Below, piece by piece: positions 47,162 through 57,887 of a stretch of DNA of 64,000 nt; the first letter of the stretch is position 1, and each line of letters begins with the position of its first letter. A program made the position numbers and the translations under genes. The notes under the pieces are model-generated. The model worked only from the letters and a program-made list of their open reading frames with translations. It was not told the origin of the DNA and made no database searches. Source of the stretch: Curvibacter sp. (GTDB lineage Bacteria > Pseudomonadota > Gammaproteobacteria > Burkholderiales > Burkholderiaceae_C); NCBI GenBank assembly GCA_020248905.1, contig JADCGR010000019.1, forward strand, positions 1-64,000. Reading direction: 5' to 3'.

Positions 47162-47424
47162 ATGCGCGGAGCCGACACCTTTACCGAGAGCCTCTTTTCG
47201 ATGCGTCACTCGGACGATTTCGTGCCAGTGAGCCATCTGCTGCGCTCGATTCGCAATACGGTCAGTAGGGCCTTGGTGTCCATGGATGCGCTGCTGGGCA
47301 GCAATTACGAGGCGCGCATCATAGGAGGTTGCCCCAGAATTGCGCCGAGAAACTGTGCCGGCCATGCTGTTGCAAATTTTCTACAGCCTGCGCTCTGAGC
47401 GCCAATTGATGGAGCCGACCCAGT
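47162..47424 (+). pseudogene. IS5-like transposase fragment with frameshifts
   Basis: The frame from ATG 47162 opens M-R-G-A-D-T-F-T-E-S-L-F-S-M-R, as in IS5-like (DUF772) transposases. After G-G-C-P-R-I-A-P the match shifts frame; M-L-L-Q-I-F-Y-S-L-R-S-E-R-Q-L-M-E continues near 47363-47413. It ends at a stop where the family has Q-Y-N. No catalytic domain remains. The sequence before it (47080-47160) may hold the old IS end. Confidence 0.75.
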
Positions 47425-47431
47425 AACAGAG

Positions 47432-47755
47432 CCGGAAATGAGCAAGGGCTCAAAACTGCCCTTGCGTTCTCGGGGTACGTCTAGTCACAGGGGCGCCCTC
47501 GCCGGTCAGTGCGGTCGTGGCGCTGCTGTCACTTGGGTGGTTGGCGTCTTCGCTGGGCTGGCCCAGGTGGTGGCCCAGCTCTGCGCCCAGGGCGCGCTCA
47601 ATCAGCGTCTTCTTGAACGCCACGGTGGCGGCGTTGACGAGCTCCCCGTTCATCGGTCCGCAGACAAACTGGTAAATCAGTTCCTTGGGAATCTTCTGCA
47701 GGCCCGGCGACGTCGCGGCAATCGCCGCGTTATTCTGTTTCGCCTTTCTTGGCAT
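47432..47755 (-). pseudogene. IS256-like transposase fragment with a frameshift
   Basis: From ATG 47755 the minus strand reads M-P-R-K-A-K, then I-P-K-E-L-I-Y-Q-F-V, F-K-K-T-L-I-E-R-A-L-G-A-E-L-G-H-H-L-G: the N-terminus of IS256-family transposases. One frameshift after E-G-A-P-V-T hides the expected D-V-P-R-E-R-K-G-S-F-E-P, which is present in the next frame. Homology stops near 47432, where it abuts the IS5-like remnant. The catalytic DDE part is missing. Confidence 0.75.
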
Positions 47756-48018
47756 ATATGCAGTCAGGGTGAGGCCGCGCCATCCTCCTACTCGATACCG
47801 CCGCACCCAGGCTTAGCCCTGATCTTGAGGCGGAACGAGGATCCAAGGAAACGTCAGGTGCCGGTCGAGTTTGAGCGAGGTCGCGGTCCAGGCGCCATGC
47901 CCAAGCTCTCCGGATTCCGGAATTGGCTGAGCGGCCACGAGGCCGCAGCCCAAGGCAGGCCGTTTGAAATTCCTGGGAGCAAAATAGCCCTCCGGGATTG
48001 TTTGCCGCCAATCAAGCC

Positions 48019-48801
48019 ATGACCCTGTTCGTCGCCGCCACCGCTCAACTCATTCGAACCCGCGTGCCCCACCTCGTTCGCACGGCCGCGGTGCGAGACG
48101 ACTTGGTGGGCTGGGTCGTATCCGGTCGCAAGCGTCTTCGCACGCCGAGCGGAGAGACGCGATTCTCCGCCGGGCAGGCCTTCATCATGGCGAGTGGGAC
48201 CCAATGGGACATGATCAACGAGCCGGTCACGAATGGCTGGTACGAGGCGCGGCTAATAGGACTTGCGCCGCAAACCATAGAGCGGTTCCACGATCGCTTC
48301 GGCCAGTTCTCCGCGCTACCTGCTGTGCAGGGTTGCGCCAGCACCGACGCCGATGAGGGGTTCGTGACCACCTTCGACCACGCCACGGCCGCGCTACTAG
48401 AGCCCAGTGTCTCCCACGCCGTGCGCGAGCACCGTGCACTTGAAGTCCTTCTGTTGCTCGCTGAGCGGGGGATCGTGTTCGGCCAGTCGCGCGAGCTGCG
48501 TTGGGCTGACCGGGTTCATCGCTTGGTGAGCCAGCGGCCGCACGCGCCCTGGACGGTGGATGACCTAGCGCATGCCTTTCATCTGAGTGCGAGTACCCTG
48601 CAACGCCGGCTGGGCGAAGAAGGGACCTCGGCCAGCCGATGCGTGCGCGAGGTTCGACTGGAATCCGCCATGGCACTGTTGCAGGGCACGGGGCTGCAGG
48701 TGTCGGAAATCGCAGCTCGTTGTGGCTACGAATCGCACAGCCGCTTCACGGCAGCATTTCGCCAGCGCTTCGGCTACGCGCCTTCACATCTGCGTCCCTG
48801 A
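48019..48801 (+). CDS. AraC-family transcriptional regulator
   Basis: A 260-aa protein with an N-terminal cupin-like sensing part (about 1-125) and two C-terminal helix-turn-helix units. The second HTH shows V-S-E-I-A-A-R-C-G-Y-E-S-H-S-R-F-T-A-A-F-R-Q-R, the best AraC signature. ATG 48019 is preferred over TTG 47998. It is 122 bases before the PEBP-family gene, its likely target or partner. The 263 bases upstream (47756-48018) contain no gene I can support. The region looks acquired. Confidence 0.85.
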   Translation: MTLFVAATAQLIRTRVPHLVRTAAVRDDLVGWVVSGRKRLRTPSGETRFSAGQAFIMASGTQWDMINEPVTNGWYEARLIGLAPQTIERFHDRFGQFSALPAVQGCASTDADEGFVTTFDHATAALLEPSVSHAVREHRALEVLLLLAERGIVFGQSRELRWADRVHRLVSQRPHAPWTVDDLAHAFHLSASTLQRRLGEEGTSASRCVREVRLESAMALLQGTGLQVSEIAARCGYESHSRFTAAFRQRFGYAPSHLRP

Positions 48802-48923
48802 CGCGTACGCGCCAGCCCTTGGAACCGATGCGTGGTTCCGCACAGCAATTGATACGGGCGGGCTAATGTGACCGGTCCAGCCGTAATACCATGATTGCTT
48901 CTCAACTTCCTTCGGAGACTCCC

Positions 48924-49484
48924 GTGAAGCGCATTCTCATCGCCTCCACATTGATCAGCCTGTCGACCCTAGCGAGCGCCGCTGACTTCCAGTTGAGCAG
49001 CCCGGACATCAAGGCCGGCAGCTCGATCGACAAGAAGTTCGAATTCGATGGCTTCGGTTGCTCGGGGGAGAACAAGTCCCCGGCGCTGCAGTGGCGCGGC
49101 GTGCCTGCAGGCACCAAGAGCTTTGCGGTGACCGTGTATGACCCTGATGCACCCACCGGCTCGGGCTGGTGGCACTGGTCAGTGATCAACCTGCCCGCCG
49201 ATGTCACTTCGCTCAAGGCAGACGCCGGAGCCGTGGGCGATGCGAACCTGCCCAAGGGCGCCCGACAGGTGCGCATAGACTACGGTGTCACCGGTTGGGG
49301 CGGCATGTGCCCGCCGCCGGGTGACAAGCCGCATCGCTACATCTTCACCGTGCACGCGCTGAAGACCGACAAGCTTGAGATTCCGGCCGATGCCACTGCA
49401 GCGCTAGCAGGCTACATGATCAACGCCAACGCGCTAGCGAAGGCCAGCTTCACCGCCACCTACGGTCGACCAAAGGCGAAGTAG
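48924..49484 (+). CDS. YbhB/YbcL-type PEBP (Raf kinase inhibitor-like) protein, secreted
   Basis: A 186-aa protein. GTG 48924, with GGAG six bases upstream, gives a signal peptide M-K-R-I-L-I-A-S-T-L ending A-S-A; the ATG at 48891 is in frame but adds an unlikely leader. PEBP motifs are intact: C-S-G-E-N-K-S-P-A-L-Q-W, Y-D-P-D-A-P-T-G-S-G-W-W-H-W, and P-H-R-Y-I-F-T-V-H-A-L. The family binds anionic ligands; its role in bacteria is unclear. It follows an AraC regulator in the accessory region. Confidence 0.88.
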   Translation: MKRILIASTLISLSTLASAADFQLSSPDIKAGSSIDKKFEFDGFGCSGENKSPALQWRGVPAGTKSFAVTVYDPDAPTGSGWWHWSVINLPADVTSLKADAGAVGDANLPKGARQVRIDYGVTGWGGMCPPPGDKPHRYIFTVHALKTDKLEIPADATAALAGYMINANALAKASFTATYGRPKAK

Positions 49485-49545
49485 CCGTCGCGTTGGCGAT
49501 GTAATGTGCCGACTCATGGTTCTGATTAACCGGGTAGCATCGATG

Positions 49546-49583
49546 GCTAAGGAAGGTCTGGACATGTTCAGACCTTCCTTAGC
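49546..49583. repeat. Perfect 15-bp inverted repeat
   Basis: GCTAAGGAAGGTCTG and CAGACCTTCCTTAGC flank an 8-base loop GACATGTT. No T-run follows either arm, so it is not a typical intrinsic terminator. It lies 61 bases after the PEBP stop. It could be a protein-binding palindrome, an RNA hairpin or the end of a small mobile element. Confidence 0.8.
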
Positions 49584-49707
49584 TGCAATATCCAAGCGCC
49601 TGCTGCGCCCTGCAGCTGTGAAATCGGAGGTGAACTGAATTCCTGACCATCGATGGGTTTCATGCCCATTTGCCTGCCGAGATGATTAAGATAGAGAAGG
49701 ACTTGCC

Positions 49708-49917
49708 ATGCGACTGTCTCATAAGCTGCTTCGTAGTCTGCATCTCGCCACCGCGCCCGTACTCGGCGCCTTCGTGTACGCCAGTCCCCTACGAGAAAAT
49801 CCGACCTTTGTTGCTATCTTGTAGTGGGGGGTGTTTCCGATCCTTGCTAGTGCCGGCGTGTTGATGTGGATCCGCCCATGGCTTACAAGGCGCGCTGTCG
49901 AAAACAAGGCGTCATGA
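49708..49917 (+). pseudogene. Small membrane protein gene with a premature stop
   Basis: GAAGGA precedes ATG 49708, and the frame runs 69 codons to TGA 49915-49917 apart from one TAG at 49822. It opens M-R-L-S-H-K-L-L-R-S-L-H-L, then A-P-V-L-G-A-F-V-Y-A-S-P-L-R; after the TAG comes W-G-V-F-P-I-L-A-S-A-G-V-L-M-W, a membrane segment cut in its middle. A CAG-to-TAG change would explain it. The family is not recognised. Confidence 0.5.
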
Positions 49918-50619
49918 AACGCTGCGAACTCTTCGCTCGCTCCGTAATTCTGCCCATCGCTGAGCAATGAAGTTTTTTTCCGCAGCCCAATAGACTGGCG
50001 CGGCAGGCCTACGTCAAGGCTTGGTATGTCGGGCCGGGTGACGAGTTCGGTACGAGCGTAACCCGCCAGGCGATGGCACTCAGGCGGGTGGGGCGGCGAT
50101 ACTCATCGTCGTCATGTGGAATATGGGCGCGTGGCCGGATTTCAGCCTCAAGAATTTTTCGCTCAATGAGCGCATCATCATGATTGCCACGTTCGACCGG
50201 GCGCAGCGCCCCCTGCTTGAATTCCAGCAAGAATCTCAAGGCGGCTGCCCGTCGTTGTCTTGCTCATTTTAGGAGGCCTGGTCAAATGCGGAGCATGCTG
50301 CGGCACCCGGGTGCTGGGCTCTTTGTTGACGCTGCTTTGCCCGTTGGAATCAGCGGTCGAGCCGAGGAATGGCCTCGGTGGCGCTGGCGCGCGCTTCAGC
50401 AATGGCCGCTCTATGAGCAGCTACTTCAGCCTGGGGTCGGTGCGAGTGCGCCGTAGGGGTTCAGAGGTGGGTTCGGAGTGCACCTCGGAAGGTCATGAGT
50501 GACCACTACCGAAGTGAAGCGACCCAAGCCGCTCGGAGCTTCCTAGTCTTTATGCAAAGAACGCGTAGTCCAGATGCGTTGGGTCATCAGCTTGACAGCA
50601 GCCCTACGGAGAATGGCTT
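49918..50619. other. 702-base stretch with no supported gene
   Basis: Short open frames occur on both strands (for example minus 50009-50239 and plus 50184-50456), but none has a family motif or a convincing start. The stretch looks like decayed sequence between the accessory region and hppA. I see no clear promoter, hairpin series or tandem repeat in it. Confidence 0.5.
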
Positions 50620-52686
50620 TTAGCTGTGGACGCTGACCACGAGGGGCACGATCAACAGGGCCACAATGTTGATGATCTTGATGAGCGGGTTGATGGCCGG
50701 GCCGGCGGTGTCCTTATAGGGATCGCCCACCGTATCGCCTGTGACTGCGGCCTTGTGGGCTTCGCTGCCTTTGCCGCCGTGGTGTCCGTCTTCAATGTAC
50801 TTCTTGGCATTGTCCCAGGCGCCGCCGCCCGTGCACATGGAGATCGCGACGAAGAGCCCGGTCACGATGGTGCCCATGAGCAGACCGCCGAGCGCAGCCG
50901 GGCCGAGCGCGAGGCCGACAACGACGGGCACCACGACGGGCAGCAGCGATGGAATCATCATTTCCTTGATGGCGGCCGTGGTCAGCATGTCGACCGCCGT
51001 GTCGTACTCGGGCTTGCCGGTACCGTCCATGATTCCCTTGATGGTCTGGAACTGGCGTCGCACCTCCACCACCACGGAGCCGGCCGCTCGGCCCACGGCC
51101 TCCATAGCCATGGCGCCGAAGAGATAGGGGATCAGGCCGCCGATAATGAGGCCGATGATCACCATCGGGTCCGACAGGTCAAAGCGGATCGCCTGGCCCA
51201 GCGTTTCGAGCTTGTGGGTGTAATCGGCGAACAGCACCAGCGATGCCAGGCCGGCTGAGCCGATGGCGTAGCCCTTGGTCACGGCCTTGGTGGTGTTGCC
51301 CACGGCGTCCAGCGGGTCGGTGATGTCACGCACGCTGGAAGGCAGTTCGGCCATCTCGGCGATACCGCCAGCGTTGTCGGTGACCGGGCCGTAGGCGTCC
51401 AGTGCCACCACGATGCCGGCCATGCTCAGCATGGACGTGGCCGCGACGGCCACGCCGTAAAGGCCGGCCAGCTGGAAGGACACCCAGATCGCGACGCAGA
51501 CGAAGATCACCGGCCAGGCGGTGGAGCGCATGGAAACACCCAGGCCGGCAATGATGTTGGTGCCATGGCCGGTGGTGGACGCCTGTGCGATGTGCTGCAC
51601 CGGCTTGTACTGCGTGCCGGTGTAGTACTCGGTGATCCAGACCAGGGCGGCGGTGAGCGCGAGGCCGACGATGGTGGCCCCGAACAGGCGCATCTGGGTA
51701 CCGCTGGCGCTGATCGCGTTGTCTGGGATCAGCCACAGTGTCACGAAAAAGAAGGCGATCAGCGAAAGCACCCCAGAGACCGCGAGGCCCTTGTAGAGCG
51801 CAGGCATCACGTTCTTCATGCCCGGCGTGGCCTTCACGAAAAAGCAGCCGATGATGGAGGCGATGATGGACACCGCACCCAGGGCCAGCGGGTAGACCAC
51901 CGCAGCGGTGCCAGCACCCGAGACCAGCAGGGCGCCCAGCACCATGGTGGCGATGAGCGTTACGGCGTAGGTCTCGAACAGGTCGGCAGCCATACCGGCG
52001 CAATCGCCCACGTTGTCACCCACGTTGTCGGCGATCACGGCGGGGTTGCGCGGATCATCCTCAGGGATACCGGCTTCCACCTTGCCCACCAGATCGGCGC
52101 CCACGTCAGCGCCCTTGGTGAAGATGCCGCCGCCCAGACGGGCGAAGATGGAGATCAGCGAGGAGCCGAAGGCAAAACCAATCAGGGGGTTGAGCAGCTT
52201 GGCCAGGTTGGCGCTGGGGTTCAGGTTGCCGTTGCCGACCAGGAACCAGTAAAAGACCGTCACGCCCAGCAGGCCCAGGCCCACCACCAGCATGCCGGTG
52301 ATGGCGCCCCCACGGAAGGCGACATCGAGCGCCGGGCCGATGCCCTGTGTTGCCGCCTGGGCCGTACGCACATTTGCGCGCACCGATACGTTCATGCCTA
52401 TGAAGCCGCAAGCACCTGATAGCAAGGCGCCCACGACGAAGCCCACCGCCGTGTTGTAGTCGAGGAAAACGCCGATCAGCACGGCCAGGACAAGGCCGAC
52501 GATGGCGATGGTCTTGTACTGACGCGCGAGATAGGCAGCCGCGCCGGTCTGGATGGCGGCCGCAATTTCCTGCATGCGGGCGTTGCCCGCGTCTTTCGAA
52601 AGTATCCAGCGGCGGGCCCAGAAGCCGTAGCCAACGGCGACGAGGCCGCAGACAAGCGCCAAGATCAGCGCAGAGTTGCCGGTCAT
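50620..52686 (-). CDS. hppA: K+-independent proton-pumping membrane pyrophosphatase
   Basis: A 688-aa integral membrane enzyme with about 16 helices. It hydrolyses pyrophosphate and pumps H+. Substrate motifs are [20 protein letters not shown] and the C-terminal D-N-A-K-K-Y-I-E and [19 protein letters not shown] has Lys467 and Thr470 (the K460/T463 pair), which marks the potassium-independent class. AGGAG sits six bases before ATG 52686 and touches the earlier ATG 52692, so 52686 is used. It is divergent from soluble ppa. Confidence 0.96.
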   Translation of the reverse strand: MTGNSALILALVCGLVAVGYGFWARRWILSKDAGNARMQEIAAAIQTGAAAYLARQYKTIAIVGLVLAVLIGVFLDYNTAVGFVVGALLSGACGFIGMNVSVRANVRTAQAATQGIGPALDVAFRGGAITGMLVVGLGLLGVTVFYWFLVGNGNLNPSANLAKLLNPLIGFAFGSSLISIFARLGGGIFTKGADVGADLVGKVEAGIPEDDPRNPAVIADNVGDNVGDCAGMAADLFETYAVTLIATMVLGALLVSGAGTAAVVYPLALGAVSIIASIIGCFFVKATPGMKNVMPALYKGLAVSGVLSLIAFFFVTLWLIPDNAISASGTQMRLFGATIVGLALTAALVWITEYYTGTQYKPVQHIAQASTTGHGTNIIAGLGVSMRSTAWPVIFVCVAIWVSFQLAGLYGVAVAATSMLSMAGIVVALDAYGPVTDNAGGIAEMAELPSSVRDITDPLDAVGNTTKAVTKGYAIGSAGLASLVLFADYTHKLETLGQAIRFDLSDPMVIIGLIIGGLIPYLFGAMAMEAVGRAAGSVVVEVRRQFQTIKGIMDGTGKPEYDTAVDMLTTAAIKEMMIPSLLPVVVPVVVGLALGPAALGGLLMGTIVTGLFVAISMCTGGGAWDNAKKYIEDGHHGGKGSEAHKAAVTGDTVGDPYKDTAGPAINPLIKIINIVALLIVPLVVSVHS

Positions 52687-52918
52687 ATCCATCTCCTGTT
52701 TTGTTGTGTCGCGTGAACGTGGCAACGCATAGGGCGAGGCCACCGATGCGTTGCTTCCTCGCCGCGAGCGACTGCGCAAGTCGCACAGGGACGATTGGCC
52801 AACGCCGGGACTCTAGCCTGAAAACCGGCGTTTACGACGAGGTATCAGAGCGTAGCAAGTAAAATCAGGGTTAATCCGGATCATCTTTATCGAAATACCG
52901 CAACACAGAAGGAAGCAG

Positions 52919-53458
52919 ATGTCCCTCGATAACGTCACCCCAGGCAAGAATGTTCCCGACGCTTTCAACGTGATCATCGAGATCCCGATGAACGCCGACC
53001 CCATCAAGTACGAGGTGGACAAGGAAACCGGCGCGATCTTCGTGGACCGGTTCATGAGCACGTCGATGCACTACCCGACCAACTACGGCTACGTGCCCAA
53101 GACCATCTCGGGCGATGGTGATCCGGTGGACGTACTGGTGATCACGCCGGTGCCTCTAATTCCCGGCGTGGTCGTACCCTGCCGACCGATCGGCATCCTG
53201 AAGATGCAGGACGAGGCGGGCGACGACGGCAAGGTGCTGGCGGTGCCTACTGATAAGGTCCTCTCCCTCTACACCCAATGGCAGAAGCCCGAGGACCTGA
53301 ATCCCATGCGCCTAAGGACGATCGAGCACTTTTTCGAGCACTACAAGGACCTCGAGAAGGGCAAGTGGGTCAAGGTGCTGGGCTGGGAAGGGCCGGACTC
53401 GGCGCGCAAGGAAATCATGGATGGCATTGCCAGCTATAACAAGCAAGCCCGTCTTTGA
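52919..53458 (+). CDS. ppa: Inorganic pyrophosphatase
   Basis: A 179-aa family I soluble enzyme that drains pyrophosphate and pulls biosynthesis forward. The metal site D-G-D-P-V-D-V-L-V is intact; E-I-P-M-N and Y-P-T-N-Y-G-Y-V-P match the E. coli protein, and [11 protein letters not shown] is near the end. AAGGAAG precedes ATG 52919. It faces hppA across a 232-base gap, so both pyrophosphate enzymes may share control. Confidence 0.97.
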   Translation: MSLDNVTPGKNVPDAFNVIIEIPMNADPIKYEVDKETGAIFVDRFMSTSMHYPTNYGYVPKTISGDGDPVDVLVITPVPLIPGVVVPCRPIGILKMQDEAGDDGKVLAVPTDKVLSLYTQWQKPEDLNPMRLRTIEHFFEHYKDLEKGKWVKVLGWEGPDSARKEIMDGIASYNKQARL

Positions 53459-53608
53459 GCGCCACATTTGAATATGAATCGACTGCCGGCTGTCTCCCTT
53501 ATTGGACTGGCCGTTTTCCATTGCAGCACCATGCCTTGGGCCACTTCCAATGCCCGCTTGAAGTTTCCCTGACGACGGATGCCGGCCGTGCGAGCCGTGC
53601 CGCAGGAC

Positions 53609-54781
53609 TCATGGCAACTTTTTCAAGGGAGAGTGTTCAGCCAATTCATCCAAGTAGGCGCTGACCGCTGCGTCTTCCCTCGCGAGGAAGTCCTGCACCG
53701 CCCGCGAGAATTCAGGCTGCGCCAGCCAGTGAGCACTGCTGGTGCGCACCGGCAGCAGCGCGCGCGACAGCTTGTGCTCGCCCTGCGCGCCACCTTCGAA
53801 GCGCTGGTAACCGTGTGCGATGCACCACTCCAGCGGCGCGTAGTAGCAGGCCTCGAAGTGCAGGCAGTCAACAGGTTCCAGCGCGCCCCAGTAGCGACCC
53901 CAGGCGACCCGCTCGCCATGCGGTTGCCCGATGGCGATCAGACTGCTGGCAATGGCACGTCCATCGCGCTCCGCCAGAAAGAGCAGCCAGTTGGCCGGCT
54001 GGTGCTGCGCCTGACCGGCGAAAAAGTCCCGGCTCAGGTAAGGCGGATTGCCGTGTTCGCGGTATGTTTGTTCGTAGCAGCGGTAGAAGAAGTCCCAGTC
54101 CGACCGCTCGATCTCGGCGCCTTCCAGCGCGCGCAGGGTGACGCTGGCCTCGCGCACCTTGCGCCGCTCCTGTCTGATTTTCTTGCGCTTGTCTTGTGTG
54201 AGGGCCGCCAGGTAGTCGTCGAAGTCTCGGTAGGCAAGGGGATCGCGGTTTTCCCAGTGAAACTGCACGGTATGCCGCAGCATCAGGCCCGCGTCCGTGC
54301 ATGCTTGAAGGTCGGTCTCGCTGCCAAACAGCAGGTGCAGCGACGACAGCTGGTTCTCCCGGCACAGCGTAAGCGCCGCAGCGATCAGCGCTTGGCGTGA
54401 CGCGGCATCCCTGGCGAGCAGACGGCTTCCCGGTGCGGGTGTGAACGGGACGGCCACGACGGCCTTGGGGTAGTAAGGATAGCCATGGCGGTGATGCGCG
54501 TCCGCCCACGACCAGTCGAAAACGTACTCGCCGCGCGAGTGGCTTTTCAGGTAGAGGGGGCAGGCCGCCTCGATGCGGCCCGAGGCATCGGTCAGCGTCA
54601 CGAACCGTGGCGTCCAGCCGGTTGTCGCCACCGAACTGCCGCTGCGCTCCAGATCCGCCAGGTATTCATGCCGCATGAAGGGGGTGGGGTGGTCCTGCTG
54701 CGCCAGCAGGTTGTTCCAGGCCATAGAGTCGATTTCCAGTGCAGAGTGATGTACCCGGGTGACATAATCGCCTGTGATCAC
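53609..54781 (-). CDS. GNAT-fold N-acetyltransferase-like protein (DUF482 type)
   Basis: A 390-aa protein related to FemAB/GNAT acyltransferases. GTG 54781 is chosen because GAGGAG lies seven bases upstream; frames further upstream overlap nadE. Motifs are P-F-M-R-H-E-Y-L near the start, D-W-S-W-A-D-A-H-H-R-H-G-Y-P-Y-Y-P-K, K-R-K-K-I-R-Q-E-R-R, and L-E-W-C-I-A-H-G-Y-Q-R-F-E-G-G-A-Q-G-E-H-K at the C-terminus. The substrate is unknown. It is divergent from nadE with 30 bases between starts. Confidence 0.85.
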   Translation of the reverse strand: MITGDYVTRVHHSALEIDSMAWNNLLAQQDHPTPFMRHEYLADLERSGSSVATTGWTPRFVTLTDASGRIEAACPLYLKSHSRGEYVFDWSWADAHHRHGYPYYPKAVVAVPFTPAPGSRLLARDAASRQALIAAALTLCRENQLSSLHLLFGSETDLQACTDAGLMLRHTVQFHWENRDPLAYRDFDDYLAALTQDKRKKIRQERRKVREASVTLRALEGAEIERSDWDFFYRCYEQTYREHGNPPYLSRDFFAGQAQHQPANWLLFLAERDGRAIASSLIAIGQPHGERVAWGRYWGALEPVDCLHFEACYYAPLEWCIAHGYQRFEGGAQGEHKLSRALLPVRTSSAHWLAQPEFSRAVQDFLAREDAAVSAYLDELAEHSPLKKLP

Positions 54782-54811
54782 GTCGTTGCTCCTCGCTTCT
54801 TCCAGTCGTCC

Positions 54812-56497
54812 ATGACCTTGCGCATTAGTGTTGCCCAGTTGAATTTCGTCGTCGGCGATCTTGCGGGCAACGCACAAAAGATCATTGCCGCTGCGCATCA
54901 GGCCCATGCCCGTGGCGTGCGGCTGCTGCTGACTCCCGAGCTGTCGCTCTGCGGCTACGCAGCAGAAGACCTGTTCTTGCGGCCCGCCTTCATTACCGCC
55001 TGTGATGATGCCGTGAAAGTGGTGGCCCGCGGTTTCGCCGGGTTAAAACACATGACCGTGGTGGTTGGGCACCCCGCCGCCGTCGGTTCGCACAGTCTGC
55101 GTTCGCGCTCCGTCTCGGCACCCAACCGCATCAACGCAGCGAGCGTGATACGGGAGGGGCAGGTGCTGGCGACCTATGCCAAGCGCGAGCTACCCAATTA
55201 CCAGGTTTTTGACGAGCGGCGCTACTTCGTGCCGGGCCATGAGGTCTGCGTCTTCGAGGCCGGAGAGCCCGGCGCGCAGGTACGCGTGGGCCTGCTGATC
55301 TGCGAGGACGCCTGGTTCGAAGCGCCAGCGCGCGAGGCCCGAGCGGCGGGTGCCGAGCTGCTCGCGGTGATCAATGCCTCGCCTTTTCATGCCGGCAAGG
55401 CAGGGGAGCGTGAGGCCATGATGCGGGAGCGCGTGCGGGACAGCGGTCTTGCGCTGGTCTACGCCCATCTCGTCGGTGGACAGGACGAGGTGGTGTTCGA
55501 GGGGCATTCCTTCGCCTTGCAAGCTGACGGCAGTCTGGCGGCCCGGGCTAGCAGCTTTGCAGAAGAGATTTTCGATTTGGAGCTCACGCGTGCCGGGGAC
55601 GCACTTCACCTGCAGGGTCGTATCGAGCCGCAGCGCAGCGTCGATGCGGATCTATGGGATGCCCTCGTGCTCGGGGTCCGCGATTACGTGGGCAAGAACG
55701 GATTTCCGGGTGCGATCATCGGCCTGTCGGGTGGTATCGACTCGGCCTTGGTGCTGGCGATTGCGGTTGATGCTCTGGGTCCGCAGCGCGTTCGCGCGGT
55801 GATGATGCCCTCCCCCTACACGGCAGACATCAGCTGGATTGATGCGCGCGACATGGCCAGTCGCCTGGGCGTGCAATACGACGAGATCTCCATCCTGCCG
55901 GAATTCGAGGCCTTCAAGGCCTCGCTGGCGCAGGAGTTCAGTGGCCTGACCGAGGATGCAACAGAAGAAAACATCCAGGCTCGTATCCGTGGCACCCTGC
56001 TCATGGCCCTGTCCAACAAGAGTGGACGCATTGTCCTGACTACAGGCAACAAGTCCGAAATGGCCACGGGCTACTGCACCTTGTACGGTGACATGGCCGG
56101 TGGATTTGCCGTTATCAAGGATCTGGCCAAGACGACGGTGTTTCGCCTGGCACGCTGGCGCAATGAACATGATCCACACGGGCGGGGCTCCCGGCCCATC
56201 CCGGAGCGCATCATCAGCCGGCCGCCGAGCGCAGAACTCCGGCCGGACCAGAAGGACCAGGACAGCCTGCCCGAGTACGACATCCTCGACGCCATTATCG
56301 AGCGCTATATGGAGAACGACCAGGGTATCGAGGAGATCGTCGCCGAGGGTTATCCCCTGGCCGATGTGGAGAAGGTGACGCGCCTGATCAAGCTCAACGA
56401 ATACAAGCGGCGGCAGTCACCGGTCGGCATCCGCGTGACGCACCGCAGCTTCGGCAAGGATTGGCGTTATCCTATTACCAACAAGTTCCGGGCCTAA
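54812..56497 (+). CDS. nadE: Glutamine-dependent NAD+ synthetase
   Basis: A 561-aa enzyme with two domains. The N-terminal nitrilase-like glutaminase (about 1-260) has Glu in T-P-E-L-S-L-C-G-Y, Lys in Y-A-K-R-E-L-P and Cys in I-C-E-D-A-W-F. The C-terminal ATP-pyrophosphatase has the P-loop S-G-G-I-D-S-A and, near the end, T-G-N-K-S-E. It makes NAD from deamido-NAD using ammonia from glutamine. The start is ATG 54812; the longer in-frame reading overlaps the opposite gene. glnB follows 41 bases later. Confidence 0.96.
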   Translation: MTLRISVAQLNFVVGDLAGNAQKIIAAAHQAHARGVRLLLTPELSLCGYAAEDLFLRPAFITACDDAVKVVARGFAGLKHMTVVVGHPAAVGSHSLRSRSVSAPNRINAASVIREGQVLATYAKRELPNYQVFDERRYFVPGHEVCVFEAGEPGAQVRVGLLICEDAWFEAPAREARAAGAELLAVINASPFHAGKAGEREAMMRERVRDSGLALVYAHLVGGQDEVVFEGHSFALQADGSLAARASSFAEEIFDLELTRAGDALHLQGRIEPQRSVDADLWDALVLGVRDYVGKNGFPGAIIGLSGGIDSALVLAIAVDALGPQRVRAVMMPSPYTADISWIDARDMASRLGVQYDEISILPEFEAFKASLAQEFSGLTEDATEENIQARIRGTLLMALSNKSGRIVLTTGNKSEMATGYCTLYGDMAGGFAVIKDLAKTTVFRLARWRNEHDPHGRGSRPIPERIISRPPSAELRPDQKDQDSLPEYDILDAIIERYMENDQGIEEIVAEGYPLADVEKVTRLIKLNEYKRRQSPVGIRVTHRSFGKDWRYPITNKFRA

Positions 56498-56514
56498 GGC
56501 CCGGGCCCCGCTGA

Positions 56515-57454
<940 letters not shown>

Positions 57455-57458
<4 letters not shown>

Positions 57459-57865
57459 GCCAAAAAGCGGTGGTACAGAGCGGCACCCCAGATGCCACCG
57501 CACAGCAGCAGGCTGAGCAGTACGGCGGCACTGCCCATGTCCTTGGCGCGTTTGGACAGGTCGTGCCATTCCGGCCCGATGCGATCGATGGCGGTCTCGA
57601 TGCCGGTGTTGAGCAGTTCGACAATCATGACGAGCAGCACGGAACCCGCAAGCAGCGCGGTCTGCGTCCAGTCCTGGCCCAACCAGAACGCGAGCGGCAG
57701 CAGGAGCAGGGCGGCCATGGCCTCCTGACGGAAAGCGGCTTCGTGCATACCGGCACGCAAGCCCTCAATGGAGTAACCGAAAGCGTGTCGCACCCGATTC
57801 AGCCCCGTACGGCTCTTCTGCAGGTTGACAGGATCGGGCAAAGATGGAGAGGACATAAGCTCCAT
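57455..57865 (-). CDS. dgkA: Diacylglycerol kinase
   Basis: A 136-aa integral membrane kinase that recycles diacylglycerol to phosphatidic acid. It has three helices and the family motif E-L-L-N-T-G-I-E-T-A-I-D-R-I with the catalytic Glu, plus the N-terminal amphipathic A-F-R-Q-E. Either ATG 57865 or 57856 may start it. It overlaps the LOG gene (ATGA) and follows the RDD gene by 22 bases. Confidence 0.92.
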
Positions 57866-57887
57866 TGTCCCTGACTTGGGTTACAGG

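Noticed and set aside
49546-49583. Intrinsic terminator of the PEBP gene
   Set aside because: The stem is perfect but neither side has a T-run, so it is listed as an inverted repeat instead.
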